A stretch of 33,184 nt of DNA, from the NCBI RefSeq assembly GCF_000313135.1, contig NW_004457268.1:104692-137875 (forward strand). Direction: 5' to 3'. The stretch is from Acanthamoeba castellanii str. Neff (taxonomy: Eukaryota > Discosea > Longamoebia > Acanthamoebidae). Position numbers and translations under genes: made by a program. The notes under the pieces were generated by a model, which did no database searches, had not been told where the DNA came from, and saw nothing but the letters and a program-made list of their open reading frames with translations. Positions 1 through 9,160 of this stretch are shown here, piece after piece (positions within the stretch are counted from its first letter, which is position 1; every line of letters starts with the position of its first letter).

Positions 1-388
1 CCAACGCCTGCCGCATGCTGCTTCGCCGCGTGAACAGTCCTGCAATGTTGAAGAAACTACAGTTTTTTCTTAATTTCTAAAATAACGAAACAATTTTTTT
101 CTGCTAATTGCGATAACGTGCCAATTATTATTTGGGGGGATATGGTGGGGGGGTACCGAGGGGGGTGAAGGTGTGGTGGCGCACTTTGGCGAGGGCGTGC
201 GAGCGCAGGGTCCAGCACGTGGTGCTCAGCCGGGCCAGGTCGCCCGTGCCCAGGTATTCGCACACCATGGCCCACAGCTCCGCCGGCAACCAGTACAACG
301 CCGCCACTTCCTCCTCGTCGTAGTCTTCATCATCGTCGTGGTGGCGGTACGCCGCCACTTCGTCACTCTCATTGACTCTTCCTTCCAT
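1..388 (-). CDS. F-box domain protein, C-terminal part beyond left edge
   Basis: The first exon (388 to 157) starts with ATG and encodes an acidic, His/Asp/Glu-rich leader of about 30 residues, then an F-box: LPAELWAMVCEYLGTGDLAR, followed by a conserved-looking ST-C-LRSHA stretch. F-box proteins recruit substrates to SCF ubiquitin ligases through Skp1. Read without splicing the frame stops at 128 after only 86 residues. A donor GTACCC at 156 and a TTGCAG acceptor ending at 40 would join phase 1 to an open segment (39 to 1) reading LFTRRSSMRQAL, so I infer the gene runs off the left edge. The skipped stretch 40-156 is AT-rich like other introns here. The F-box call is moderate because only this motif is visible; any substrate-binding domain would lie outside the window. 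Confidence 0.6.
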
Positions 389-639
389 CTTCTTCGTCTT
401 CTCTCTTTTGTTGGTCCGAACGAAACCAAAAGTCAGTTCTTACTTTTTCTTGTCTGCACCGTGGTGAGAGTTTGCGCTTGTGTGACCAACCAACCAGAAT
501 TGGAGTCGCTGAAGTTGAAGCCACGCTGTTTTTCGAAAGCAAACGCATGGTAATCTCTTTGTCTTCTTCGTCACACTGCACCCAAGCCAAAACAAGCGCC
601 TGCCCTCGAGCTCTGAGGTTGGGTCCAGTGTCGCGCAAG

Positions 640-2403
640 TTAGTGGGCGTGTTGCGCGAGGATGCGGTTCACTTGTGCATACAACCCCGGTTGTATGGTC
701 CACGTGAAATCTGGTCAGGCGGAGAGTGTTAATGCCAAGGCCTGACCGGGGATCGGCAGGTGGTTTTACGAACCCATGTGCGCATAGCCTTCAAGCGATG
801 TCGACCCCAAGTAGTTGCCGGATGCCCTCAGCGCCGCTGTGAGGGTCGCAACGTCCTGTGGATCGGCAAGATAGTCCTGCGTGCCTGGTGTGTGACGAGA
901 GGAACGGTCCAAGGTTAAGGTGTGATGACACCAGAAGACCACGCTTGTCGAGCGGGTACCGTAGAACACATATGTGGGGCAGGCGATCCGCTGCGGCTGG
1001 TATGGGACGCCGTCGTAGGTGATGAATTCGCCTGACCTTACGTTCTTGATCCTGAAATCACGCGATGTAACAAAGGCTTAGACAGGGGCGCTCAACTGGA
1101 GAAGGTTGGGACGAGACGCACCAGTGTACGAAGTTTTGCTGTGAGGAAGTGATCGATAGAACAATGTGTTTAGTAGGCCCTAGGGTGAGGCAAGGCTAGC
1201 AAAGTCATGTACGCACCGTGGATGTTTCGGCTGGGAAGTGCTCTAGGTAGACGTCGATATGCGAGGCGTTGTAATGGACCGGCGTTCCATGTCCAAAGAG
1301 CGATCCCAGAAGGTCGTCACAGAGCGATGGAGCGATGCGGCATTCGAGGGGAAGCAGCATTTGGAGCATGCCCGGAGTAGGCGTGAAGATGCCATCCCCA
1401 AGGATCTTATAGATGAGGTCGACGTGCATAGCGGCCAGCAGCGACATCAGCTTGCTGCCCTGGAGGAAAGGAGTTAGGTTGCGAGATCTGGTTGCTCTTA
1501 GGGGCTAGCGTGAGGCACGGACGGACCTGGTGTGCAGTGTATGTCACCGGAGCCAACGCCACGAAGACCGAGATAGCCGATGCCAGCGACGGCAGCTTGG
1601 AAAACGCACCGATCGAGATTGTTGCTCCCTGTGAGTGACTGACCCAAGCCAGCTGTGTGCGTGTGGATGTTATGGTGTCAATTACTTGGAAGAAAAGAAA
1701 GCGAGGGCGAGATTTGAACTGAAGTCCGAACCTTGGGCCTGCCTGTGATGTGTTGGACGTAGCTCACGGTCGCCGGGACGTCATACAGAGCCATCTGGTC
1801 AAAGTTCCAAGCCCAGAATGCATCTTCTGAACAGCGGTGCAATGTTTGTCAATCAAGAACAAAAACAAGAAGAGCTGGCCAAGCAGCTGCAGAAATCACG
1901 TACGGCCGGGATTGAAACGTGTGCTGTTCATCGAATACCCATTGCCGCGTGAGTTGGGCAGCCACACATCGTATCCGCTATCGGCCAGGATGAACGCCAG
2001 GCTCTGATGCGCCTGGTTAAGCACCCAGGTCGCCGATGTGTCCAAGAATCCTGTTTTTTGTTGTTTTTTTTGTTTTTTGAGTTGGAAAATTAGTATTTGA
2101 AGCCGTGGCACGCATTGGGATGGGCGATGATGAAGCCAAACCGTGCTGAAGCACGACAGGAATGAGCCTGCCGTCCTTGCTGAAGCCCGAAGCATTGGCG
2201 ATGCGTTGGATGTTGATGCCGAACCCGTCGGCGGTGGTGGTCCAGTGCTCGGCGCAGAGGTACCCCTGCAACTGGGCGAGCTGGCAGGTGGTCAGCCCCG
2301 CCCGAGGGATCCGCTGCTGCTGGGCCAAGCCTTGGCCGAGGAAGGGGCAACAACAGAGGAGAATAGCGGCGGCAACAACAACGAGGCGAGGCGACATAGT
2401 CAT
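640..2403 (-). CDS. Lysosomal acid lipase / gastric-lipase family protein
   Basis: Nine exons (2403-2142, 2050-1904, 1826-1732, 1652-1527, 1459-1217, 1138-1122, 1051-960, 884-774, 710-640) sum to 1164 nt, a 387-residue protein, close to the roughly 400 residues of animal acid lipase. It hydrolyses cholesteryl esters and triacylglycerols in the lysosome or outside the cell. A signal peptide ([21 protein letters not shown]) lies at residues 7-27. The AB-hydrolase lipase core follows: [14 protein letters not shown], then [18 protein letters not shown], then [16 protein letters not shown]. The catalytic triad is readable as Ser175 (VSHSQG), Asp335 (LADPQD) and His363 (YAHMDF), with family spacing. 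The elbow reads SHSQG rather than the usual GHSQG. Exon 6 is only 17 nt. A stop met at 766 when the last intron is ignored would lose the conserved tail ([14 protein letters not shown]), so the end at 640 is preferred. Confidence 0.92.
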
Positions 2404-2576
2404 GTCCAATTCTCCTTTCAGTTCGTTGCAAAAGGTGGCAACAAAGACAAAGAAGAAGGACTGTTGCTGCTCGTTTTTGCTATTTTTTAGGCAAGAAACT
2501 TCCCCCACCGGCTGGCTCGCGCCGACATTTGGCGCTCTCCCGTTGGTCCCGCCGGCGATTTGGCCTTTCGACACTA

Positions 2577-3197
2577 TCACCCGATAATAACCGTAAATCC
2601 CCCAGATATCCCTAAAATGCCTTTTGATTTTGCTTTTGATTCTTTCCGACATTCTCCACACGGCCTCGCCGTAGGACGGCGGAAGGCCGCGACCGAGCCC
2701 ACGCCTCCATGCTGGCGATGGCGTCGGCGCTTGACCTTGCGCGTCTTGATGCAGAGGTGCTGCAGTCGGCCCTTCTCGTCCTGAGGTTGGACGTGATGTC
2801 GCGGATGTGGTAGGGGGGGGGCAAGATGTCAGGAGTACCTAGACGAGCGCGGTGAGGGAGATGACGAGCGAGGTGAGCGAGGCCGGCGGAACGCTAGTTG
2901 CCAGTCTGTGCACAGTGACAGCAATTTGAGGATTGACGATATGGACTCCATACAGCATTGTTGCGCTACAGGTGAGACGTCCCGAAATCGAGCGCAGCGC
3001 CGTCCGTGCGAAGCGTCTGCAGGCGCGGAAGACACGCGTCCATGTCCACTGGCACTCGGGGTATATGAATTATATTCTGATTATTATTGTTTTTGGTATT
3101 TGTCTGATTGTTATTGGTATATTGGTATATTATTGGTATATTATTGGTGATTGACCTGGACGCCGGCGGCCTCACCCCTATTGATCCCTTCTGCCAT
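2577..3197 (-). CDS. Doubtful three-exon gene, unknown product
   Basis: Not recognised. A possible model uses exons 3197-3156, 3048-2845 and 2780-2577, which sum to 450 nt (149 residues). It would begin MAEGINRGEAAGVQ, continue with an Arg-rich segment and a moderately hydrophobic stretch (ASLTSLVISLTAL), and end in a basic tail with KTRKVKRRRHR and a CGEC pair. Reading phase is preserved across both proposed introns, but the first acceptor (GTGCCAG) lacks a pyrimidine tract and the second donor is GTCTAG, so the model is weak. It fills the gap between the methyltransferase end and the lipase start, both on the same strand. It could instead be 5' leader of the lipase: the frame upstream of the lipase ATG stays open to 2661. 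Confidence 0.25.
3111..3148. repeat. AT-rich TTATTGGTATA short tandem array
   Basis: Irregular copies of TTATTGGTATA/TATTGGTAT follow each other in an AT-rich island. It would lie in the first intron of the doubtful gene at 2577-3197. Composition is typical of intronic or intergenic DNA in this window. Confidence 0.5.
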
Positions 3198-3265
3198 CTT
3201 CTTATCATCTTCTCCTGTGTCTTTCCTTATAAAACGAACCAACCAGCCAGCGACTTCAGTACCGG

Positions 3266-4651
3266 TCAGGCCCGGGTCTTGCGGGTGAAGGTGCACAGAC
3301 GCATGGGCTCGTCGGGGCTTTGGTCATCGGAGGCTGATGGTGGTGCGGTGGTGGCGTGGGGCGGGAGGTGCATGGCCACGCTGCAGTCGAATCCGTGGGC
3401 GGCGGCCACCTCGGGCAGGCGGTCGTCGAGCCGCTTGCCTCGCGAGCTGTAGAGCACCAGGAAGTGGGCGTCGGCGGTGTGCGCCAGCAGGCCCTGCACC
3501 ACCGTAAACAGCGCCGGCAGTGCCTCAAACGAGTAACTTTGTGTGATCGTGCGCAAAGGCCCGTGATGATGGTGTTGAAGAAGATGACGACGATGATGAG
3601 AATCAGAATCAGCCAACATGTGAGCAACATGTGAGAAGCAAGGTATGAACATAACGTACATAATGTCGGAGCCCTGTGGAGGAACGCAGCAATGCATATG
3701 ATGTTGGAATGTCAGCAATGTGTTAGTATGTTGTGGGTGGGCGCGGCGTGCGGCATACCACGATGACGTCAAACGACGAGCAGTCGTGCTTGGCCTTCCA
3801 CGCGTCCAAGTCCTCGGTCCAGTCCAGCGAGCAGCATCGCACCCGACTCGCCTCTGTTGTTGTTGTTGAACCAAAGATCTGATGAGTTGACTTCGCGAGA
3901 TTGCGAGCATTTACAGGGGGGGTCTGGGCTAGGGCACCTGGGAGGGCGTCCTTGTTGGCTTGGAGGTTCTCTTCGATCATGGAGATGACCTCCTCCTCGC
4001 CGTCGGTGATCAGCACTTGACCACAGAAGAGCGAAGCCACGAGGCCCACCAGCCCTACGAAGCCCACAATTGTAGGTGGAGAGTGAGCGACACGAGAATG
4101 AATGAAGCGCTGCGGCGATGTACCGACGCCCGCGCCCAGCTCGAGCACGGTCTTGCCGCGCCACTTGTCCGGTTCGGTGGCGATCAGGTGCGCCTGCCAC
4201 GACCCACACGCGCACGCGCACGCGCACGCACGCGTGATCAACACACAGCACTCCGCTACACGGTCCCCCCGGGATGGGCAGCACCACGCACCAGAGCCTC
4301 GGCTGCGGGCCACAGCATCAGCCCTGTCAGGTCTGAGCTGCCATCGAGGATGCCAGCTGGACGTTGAGAGAGGCCAAGTCAGCGCGCACAGAGCGGCATC
4401 ACGACAAAAAGAAAAGAGAGTCGTACCGGCGTCGCAGGGTGCGAGCTGCTCCACGCGAGCGATGTGGAGGGAAGTCACGCGTCCCTCGTGCGGCACCTTC
4501 AACACCACACGCCCGCTCTCCGCATAGCTGTCGCAAACATTCAATAAAATCGATGGAGATTAAATCTTCTACTAGGCAAATATAAAGGGGGCACACATCA
4601 GGTGCCACACCGGGCACGAAGAGGCCCTCTCGAGGGTACGCACCTCTGCAT
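3266..4651 (-). CDS. METTL21/CaM-KMT-like class I methyltransferase (family 16)
   Basis: Eight exons (4651-4644, 4527-4427, 4356-4292, 4193-4124, 4054-3938, 3853-3759, 3673-3660, 3536-3266) sum to 741 nt, a 246-residue protein, the usual size of protein-lysine methyltransferase family 16. These enzymes transfer methyl from SAM to a lysine on proteins such as eEF1A, eEF2, calmodulin or chaperones; the substrate here cannot be told. The sequence shows the family opening (DLTGLMLWPAAEAL), SAM motif I LELGAGVGLVGL at residues 75-86, the acidic loop ITDGEEEVISMIEENL, then SLDW and FDVIVGSDIIYSFEAL, which fills the post-II D-x-x-Y position. Near the C-terminus FLVLYSSRG and AAAHGFDC match the last strands. 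The first coding exon has only 8 nt and exon 7 only 14 nt. The start is the only ATG that joins in phase. METTL22 or FAM86 relatives remain possible. Confidence 0.87.
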
Positions 4652-4724
4652 CTCTCCCGAAACGAAAAAGTAAGATTAAAAGAATAAAAGATGTTCCCGA
4701 CTCGTCGGCCTCAGGAAAACCAAT

Positions 4725-4730
4725 TTTATT
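4725..4730 (-). terminator. Possible AATAAA polyadenylation signal of the metallophosphoesterase gene
   Basis: AATAAA on the minus strand lies about 20 nt after the stop codon of the metallophosphoesterase gene, within an AT-rich patch. Position fits a poly(A) signal, but the hexamer is common in AT-rich spacers. Confidence 0.3.
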
Positions 4731-4747
4731 TTAATTTTCGACCTCTC

Positions 4748-5827
4748 TCATGAGGGAGGCACCTCTCGCACGACTTGTTCGCCCTGCTCTCCAGGCACGA
4801 GAGTGAAGATGGCAACTTCAGCCGGGGACATGGGGACGTAATCGAGTCCTCGGCACACGTAGAGCGGGATGGCCGGTCGCTCGTAATCGGCCACGTCCCC
4901 GATCCTTGGCACGTGGACCCAGTCGTAGCCCAACTGGCACTTCGGCACAACATCGGGGTTGTTCTTGCGTCGAGGCATGATGCTGTTCCACGCCCTGCGG
5001 AGATGACCTCCGTGGGTGTGTCCCGCCAACATGAGGTCGGCGCCCCACTGGTTGAGATGCAACGAGCTGTCGGGGTTGTGGGTCAGGACCAACCGGGTCC
5101 GGCGGTACACTCCCGCTTCCTCCTCGGCTGACTTGGCCTCGACCTCGGCCTCACCATCCTTCTCCTCCTCCTCCTCCTCCTCCTGGTCGTCATCCTTCTT
5201 GTCCGTTGTCGAGGGGTCAGAGAGAGGACACATGATCTGCTCCGGGTGGTAGTCCTTCCAGAAGTCGCCGACGCCCATCACTTCGAGCCACTCGTTGACC
5301 GGCTCGGCCCGCTGGTTGACGAGCGTGCGAATGCCCACGCTCTGGAAGGCTTCCAGCACCGTGCGCTGAGAATGGGGCCTCTGGTAGTCGTGGTTGCCGA
5401 GGATGGCCACGGTCCCATACTTGGAAGTGAGTTTGGAGAGCCATCGGTCGGCCAGCACTGTGACCGCTTCGGGCCAGAGGTCCACGTAGTCGCCCGTCAG
5501 CGTGACCAGGTCGACCGACTCGCGCTCAACGGCCTCCACGGCCGCCCGCAACACGGCGTCAGAGGCACCCTTCACGAAGAGTCGGTGATCGTTGAAATGG
5601 ATGTCGGTGAGCTGCGCTATCTTCAGTCCATGCAGAGAGGGGTGCAAGTGGAGCACCCCCACCTCAAAACTGCGCACTTGCAAGTTGTCTGGAAAGAACG
5701 AAGAGGTCATGGTCCACTCTTCTTCCCTGTCGTATTGGCTAACACAAACTGTTCGGTTTGGCTTTTTTAGTTCCTCTGGCGCCACGTGTAACTTTCTGGG
5801 AGTGTTACTCAGTGAAAAGTTTGCCAC
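4748..5827 (-). CDS. Calcineurin-like metallophosphoesterase (YkuE-like)
   Basis: One uninterrupted frame of 359 codons with all metallophosphoesterase signatures in order: QLTDIHF, TGDYVDL, LGNHDY, LTHNPD and LAGHTHGG. These supply the Asp, His and Asn ligands of the two-metal centre that cleaves phosphoester or pyrophosphate bonds. The order and the THNPD/GHTHGG ends resemble the bacterial YkuE/YaeI-type branch, which acts on UDP-diacylglucosamine or similar substrates; the substrate here is unknown. No signal peptide is visible. A Met at 5710 (residue 40) could be the real start, because the first 39 residues look unconserved. An acidic insert (Asp/Glu/Lys rich, about residues 212-245, encoded by CTC/CTT runs on the plus strand) interrupts the domain between NHDY and THNPD. 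It is the only intronless long gene in the window. Confidence 0.9.
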   Translation of the reverse strand: MANFSLSNTPRKLHVAPEELKKPNRTVCVSQYDREEEWTMTSSFFPDNLQVRSFEVGVLHLHPSLHGLKIAQLTDIHFNDHRLFVKGASDAVLRAAVEAVERESVDLVTLTGDYVDLWPEAVTVLADRWLSKLTSKYGTVAILGNHDYQRPHSQRTVLEAFQSVGIRTLVNQRAEPVNEWLEVMGVGDFWKDYHPEQIMCPLSDPSTTDKKDDDQEEEEEEEKDGEAEVEAKSAEEEAGVYRRTRLVLTHNPDSSLHLNQWGADLMLAGHTHGGHLRRAWNSIMPRRKNNPDVVPKCQLGYDWVHVPRIGDVADYERPAIPLYVCRGLDYVPMSPAEVAIFTLVPGEQGEQVVREVPPS

Positions 5828-6248
5828 AGTTCTCAGATGCCACGCGTTTGCTCGGACTTTCTGAGGAGTTTTCTTCTATCTTATTAATAAGCTGCAGTCG
5901 ATTCAGCCAAAACGCGCTGTTAAATGGTCCCACAATGAGGGAAGAAGGCCCAGCGTTGAAGTGGCGCGGTGGAGGGCCAGTGCAAGGCATTACCAACCGC
6001 AGAATTGTATCTCCGGTTCATAGTCTACATCACTTAAAGTGGTGGCCTGCTCGTCCCTCTATTCCGAGGGGCTGAGCGGTTCCCTACCAACCCCAAAAAC
6101 AATCTTAGCCAGAAGGCACTCAGTCACAGCTACAATCATCAACGGGTCATGCTGGCGCTGATTGTGAGCCAGGTCTGGTGACCCCCACACTACAGGCCCA
6201 TGTCCACCAAGCGCTACTTTCATCATTTCATAATGTGAGCGCGCCACA
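5828..6248. other. Spacer between metallophosphoesterase and homoserine kinase-like gene
   Basis: No convincing exon on either strand. It should hold the promoter of the minus-strand metallophosphoesterase and the 3' end of the gene upstream of it. I see no clear TATA box or repeat. Confidence 0.5.
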
Positions 6249-7943
6249 TCAGGAGAGGTGGGTCGGGGCTGGGAGGAGAGGAGGCGCAGCGAGGAAGGTG
6301 TGAGTGATGTGCGCAATCCGCTGCACCATCTCCTGGTGACGATCCTTCCGCAGTTCGTCCTGCGTGCGCACATTGAATTGCCTGCACCACCAAAACCACA
6401 AACCGTGAGTGTGTGTTATTGGTCGTGTCGTGTCGTGTTGCGTGTGCGTGTGTGAGTCATACCTGAACCGCCAGAACGCGATGGTCAGCGCGGCGTATTG
6501 GATGAACTGCGGCAGCTGGGCTTTCTCCTGGACGGACATGGGCCGCTTGGCGTCGTAGGCCGTGACGAAGGCCTGCATGAGCCCCTCGTCCAGCTTGTTG
6601 TCTCGCGGGTAGCAGCACCCAAGAATTGTCTGCCCCGTTCCAACTTAGCATCGAGTGTGCCGTGTGTGCGTGTCGTGTCGTGTCGTGCGTGTGTCGTGTC
6701 GTGTGTGCGTGTCATGTGCCGTGTACCATGCCGACGTCGACCAGGAGAGGGCCGTGGCAAACTTCTTCAAAGTCGACAATGCCCACCAGCTCTTCGCCAT
6801 CAAACATGACTGGTACAGGAATAAGAGAGGTTAATTAACGGAAACCAGGTGGTGCATTGCTGGTGTCGTACGGTACCGTTATCGGGGAAGATGTCGCCGT
6901 GCATCATGCCCTGAGGCAGCGTCGGGTCGGCGATCACGCCGCGGAAGGCGTTCAGCTGTTCCCGCAAATATCTGCGTAGGCGCCCACCAACGTGCATCAG
7001 GCGATAAGCACAAAAGACCATGCTTTGCTCGTAAGCTGCAAAATGCACCTCACCTCACGAACTCGTGGTGCTCGAACGGGGTGCCCTTGACCTCCTCCAG
7101 GAACGGGTCAATTGCCGCCACTCTATGCATAGTTGATGTGTGCGTAAGACCAGTTTGTTCAGTTGGTTGGCAGCAAAAGTTCGGTGGTGGTGGTGGGTTG
7201 GGTGAGCGCTTACCCCATGGGGAATGGAGGGAGGTTGTCGACGGGACTCAGTGTGTGCAGCGTGGCAACGGCCGTGCCTAGCTGGGCCATCATTCGCTCC
7301 GTCACTCCCTCGATCGTACCGGGTCCGCCCTGCGCTAGCTGTGAGCAGCACTCTTCTAGAGAAGAGGCGACGCCACTCACCGCACACACCGCACACACCG
7401 CACGACACACACACATCAATGACATGTGGAGGTGGGTACGCGAAGGAAGTCGTAGACGATGGCGCGCAGCTGGTCGTTGTTCTGGCACAGCACGTAGCCC
7501 TCGGCTCCCTTGAGCGGGTGCGGCAGGCACGTGGGGAAGTGCACCGCTCGCACCGCGTTGAGGGCCGCCACTTGCACCTGATGGACACGAAGGTCGAATG
7601 AGTTGCAAATCCTCAACAAATGAAAAATCAAATTAAAAGATAAATCGAGATTATACCTGGAGGCTCTGCCTGTCCTTCTCATCGCAGATTTTAAGGAGGT
7701 ACGAGCCAGTCGTGGTGTCAACGCGATAGTTCGAGTTCGCCAGGCCTCCGCTGAGCTTCTGCAGGCCGTGCCATTGCGAGATCGCACGTTAATCTCCAAA
7801 AATCTCCACTACGTTACGACGATTAGCGAAGCTCGCCTCGTACTCACCTTGTACTCTACCACCCTCCCGAGGTCGTAGTGCGTGTGGATCAGCTCCTCCA
7901 CTTGCTCTCGCGTCAAGAGCGTGTACACCGGTGCGTCTTCCAT
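6249..7943 (-). CDS. Homoserine kinase type II-like APH phosphotransferase
   Basis: Nine exons (7943-7848, 7758-7657, 7577-7440, 7338-7214, 7122-7054, 6971-6877, 6809-6727, 6629-6463, 6381-6249) sum to 1008 nt, 335 residues, typical of the ThrB2/choline-kinase-like fold. The N-terminus has YDLGRVVEYK, then GGLANSNYRVDTTTGSYLLKI, the nucleotide-binding lobe with its Lys. The brace motif HGDIFPDN (residues 201-208) carries the catalytic Asp203 and Asn208, and IVDFEE (Asp221) is the metal-binding Asp. Homoserine kinase phosphorylates homoserine on the way to threonine; the APH fold also covers hydroxylysine and other small-molecule kinases, so substrate is inferred only. The ATG lies 17 nt after the stop of the arrestin gene on the same strand, so the two genes almost touch. 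GT donors vary: GTGAGT, GTATAA, GTACCC, GTAAGC. Confidence 0.84.
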
Positions 7944-7960
7944 CTTCACTGGTAGCCAAT

Positions 7961-8880
7961 TTATCTTTTTGCTCGGCCTGCAGGCGCGTGAACGAACCGC
8001 GACTGAAGCAGCACAAATTACTGTTTGTTGATCGATTGTCACCATCATGAAGATGGGTGGAAGCGAGCGGCGATCGAACGGTGATGGGGACAGTGGCGCG
8101 GATGCCCTTCGTCTTGCCCTTCTCCACGACGCCCTCCACGTTGAGCACATAGCTGAGGTGGTTGTCGACGTCGATAGACGTTGGCGGAATGCTGGGCGGG
8201 ATGGGGAACTCCACGTCGCCGATCCACGTCGGCCGCTCCTTGCGCGCCAGCGGCAGCACCGGGCTCGGATCGAAGAATATCGGCTTGGTCAAGTCCTGTG
8301 CCGTACACTCATCAGCACACGCCGCACGCACACACCGCACTCGCCGCACACGCCGCACACAACGCAGAAGAAAGGTTGGGCACCTTTTCTACGATGACTA
8401 ACTTCTTCTTTTTCACGACGGCCCGCTGCTCTGTGATCCAGGCCTGGATGCCGGTCACCACCTTGGGCGAGTGGTTGTCGAACTCGACTGCGCGATCGGA
8501 GGAATCCAACAACACCAACACCAACCCATCAGCACTTCAATCGATTGATTGATTGATGTCTACATGAACAGACGACAGGTGGTTACCTGTGATGCTGAGC
8601 CAGCCGCCGGGGGAAACGATGGTCATGAAGGTCACCTTCATGACCATGGGCCGCGTGTTCCATGAATACTTCTTGGAGACGGCGACGGTCTGCACGCCGG
8701 CAGACTCCCTGCAAAGTGAATTGAAGGAAGAGAAGAGAGCTGAGCGCCTGCGCCTGGTCGCACACAGGGCCACTAACCCAGCGCCGCTTACCTGACGATG
8801 ACCTTGTCCTCTTCGATGAAGCAGTCGCCCTTTCGTACGAGTTCGCTGGGCAGCGTCACGGTCTTGCCCTCGCGCAACAT
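7961..8880 (-). CDS. Arrestin C-terminal-domain protein
   Basis: Five exons (8880-8792, 8708-8587, 8487-8384, 8295-8080, 8002-7961) sum to 573 nt, 190 residues if it starts at the ATG at 8880. The Arrestin_C fold is clear: SPGGWLSITVEFDNHSPKVV, then TGIQAWITEQRAVVKKKK, then VEFPIPPSIPPTSIDVDN and HLSYVLNVEGVV, ending ATVPIT. Arrestins are adaptors that bind membrane receptors and trafficking or ubiquitin-ligase factors. No Arrestin_N lobe (its FPF/LPP pattern) is visible upstream. The segment before the fold (EGKTVTLPSELVRKGDCF) is unfamiliar. The start is uncertain because open sequence continues upstream in 8881-9160. The last intron (donor GTTCGA) is needed to end the frame at 7961; without it the frame runs to 7789 into the next gene. 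Confidence 0.7.
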
Positions 8881-9160
8881 GACAGCGCCGGTTGCCGGGG
8901 AGACAGTGCCCCAGGGTCGACTCGGCGATTGAGCCGACGGTGTGCCTGCGCGAACACAGTGCGCAAGGCAGGGCGTACAAGAGGAGCGGGTCAGGCGAAT
9001 GCACGACCACATGACGTCCCACAAGCCAAGCGAAAATGTACTGCTGCGTGTTGTAATCCCTGTGGTGCTTCTTCGCAAGAAGGCCTGTTGGTTGGGGTCC
9101 TGATGGAAATGGTCAGTTCTTGCGTGCGCTGCGCTGCGTTGCTTGAGTGGGAATGGTACT
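8881..9160 (-). other. Unresolved possible coding block between kinase and arrestin genes
   Basis: Two minus-strand frames look protein-like but do not join cleanly. One reads KKHHRDYNTQQYIFAWLVG then HSPDPLLLYALPCALC and later TVGSIAEST. The other reads TVSPATGAVMLREGKT and leads straight into the arrestin gene. They would fuse if one C were missing from the run at 8909-8912. A likely acceptor (CATTTCCATCAG) precedes the first block. It may be a 5' part of the arrestin gene or unspliced leader. Confidence 0.35.

Noticed and set aside
3..80. Plus-strand C-terminus NACRMLLRRVNSPAMLKKL at the left edge
   Set aside because: It is open and ends in TAA, but the minus strand gives a phase-correct F-box exon here with a good acceptor; the two cannot be told apart without more sequence, and the minus model is better supported.
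766..969. Acid lipase ending at the stop at 766
   Set aside because: This ignores two introns; splicing at 959/885 and 773/711 restores LADPQD and YAHMDFTW and makes total length divisible by three.
7789..8295. Arrestin gene reading through into the homoserine kinase-like gene as a fusion
   Set aside because: An intron 8079-8003 (GTTCGA..TTCAG) ends the arrestin frame at 7961 in phase, before the kinase ATG; the read-through frame differs from the kinase frame.
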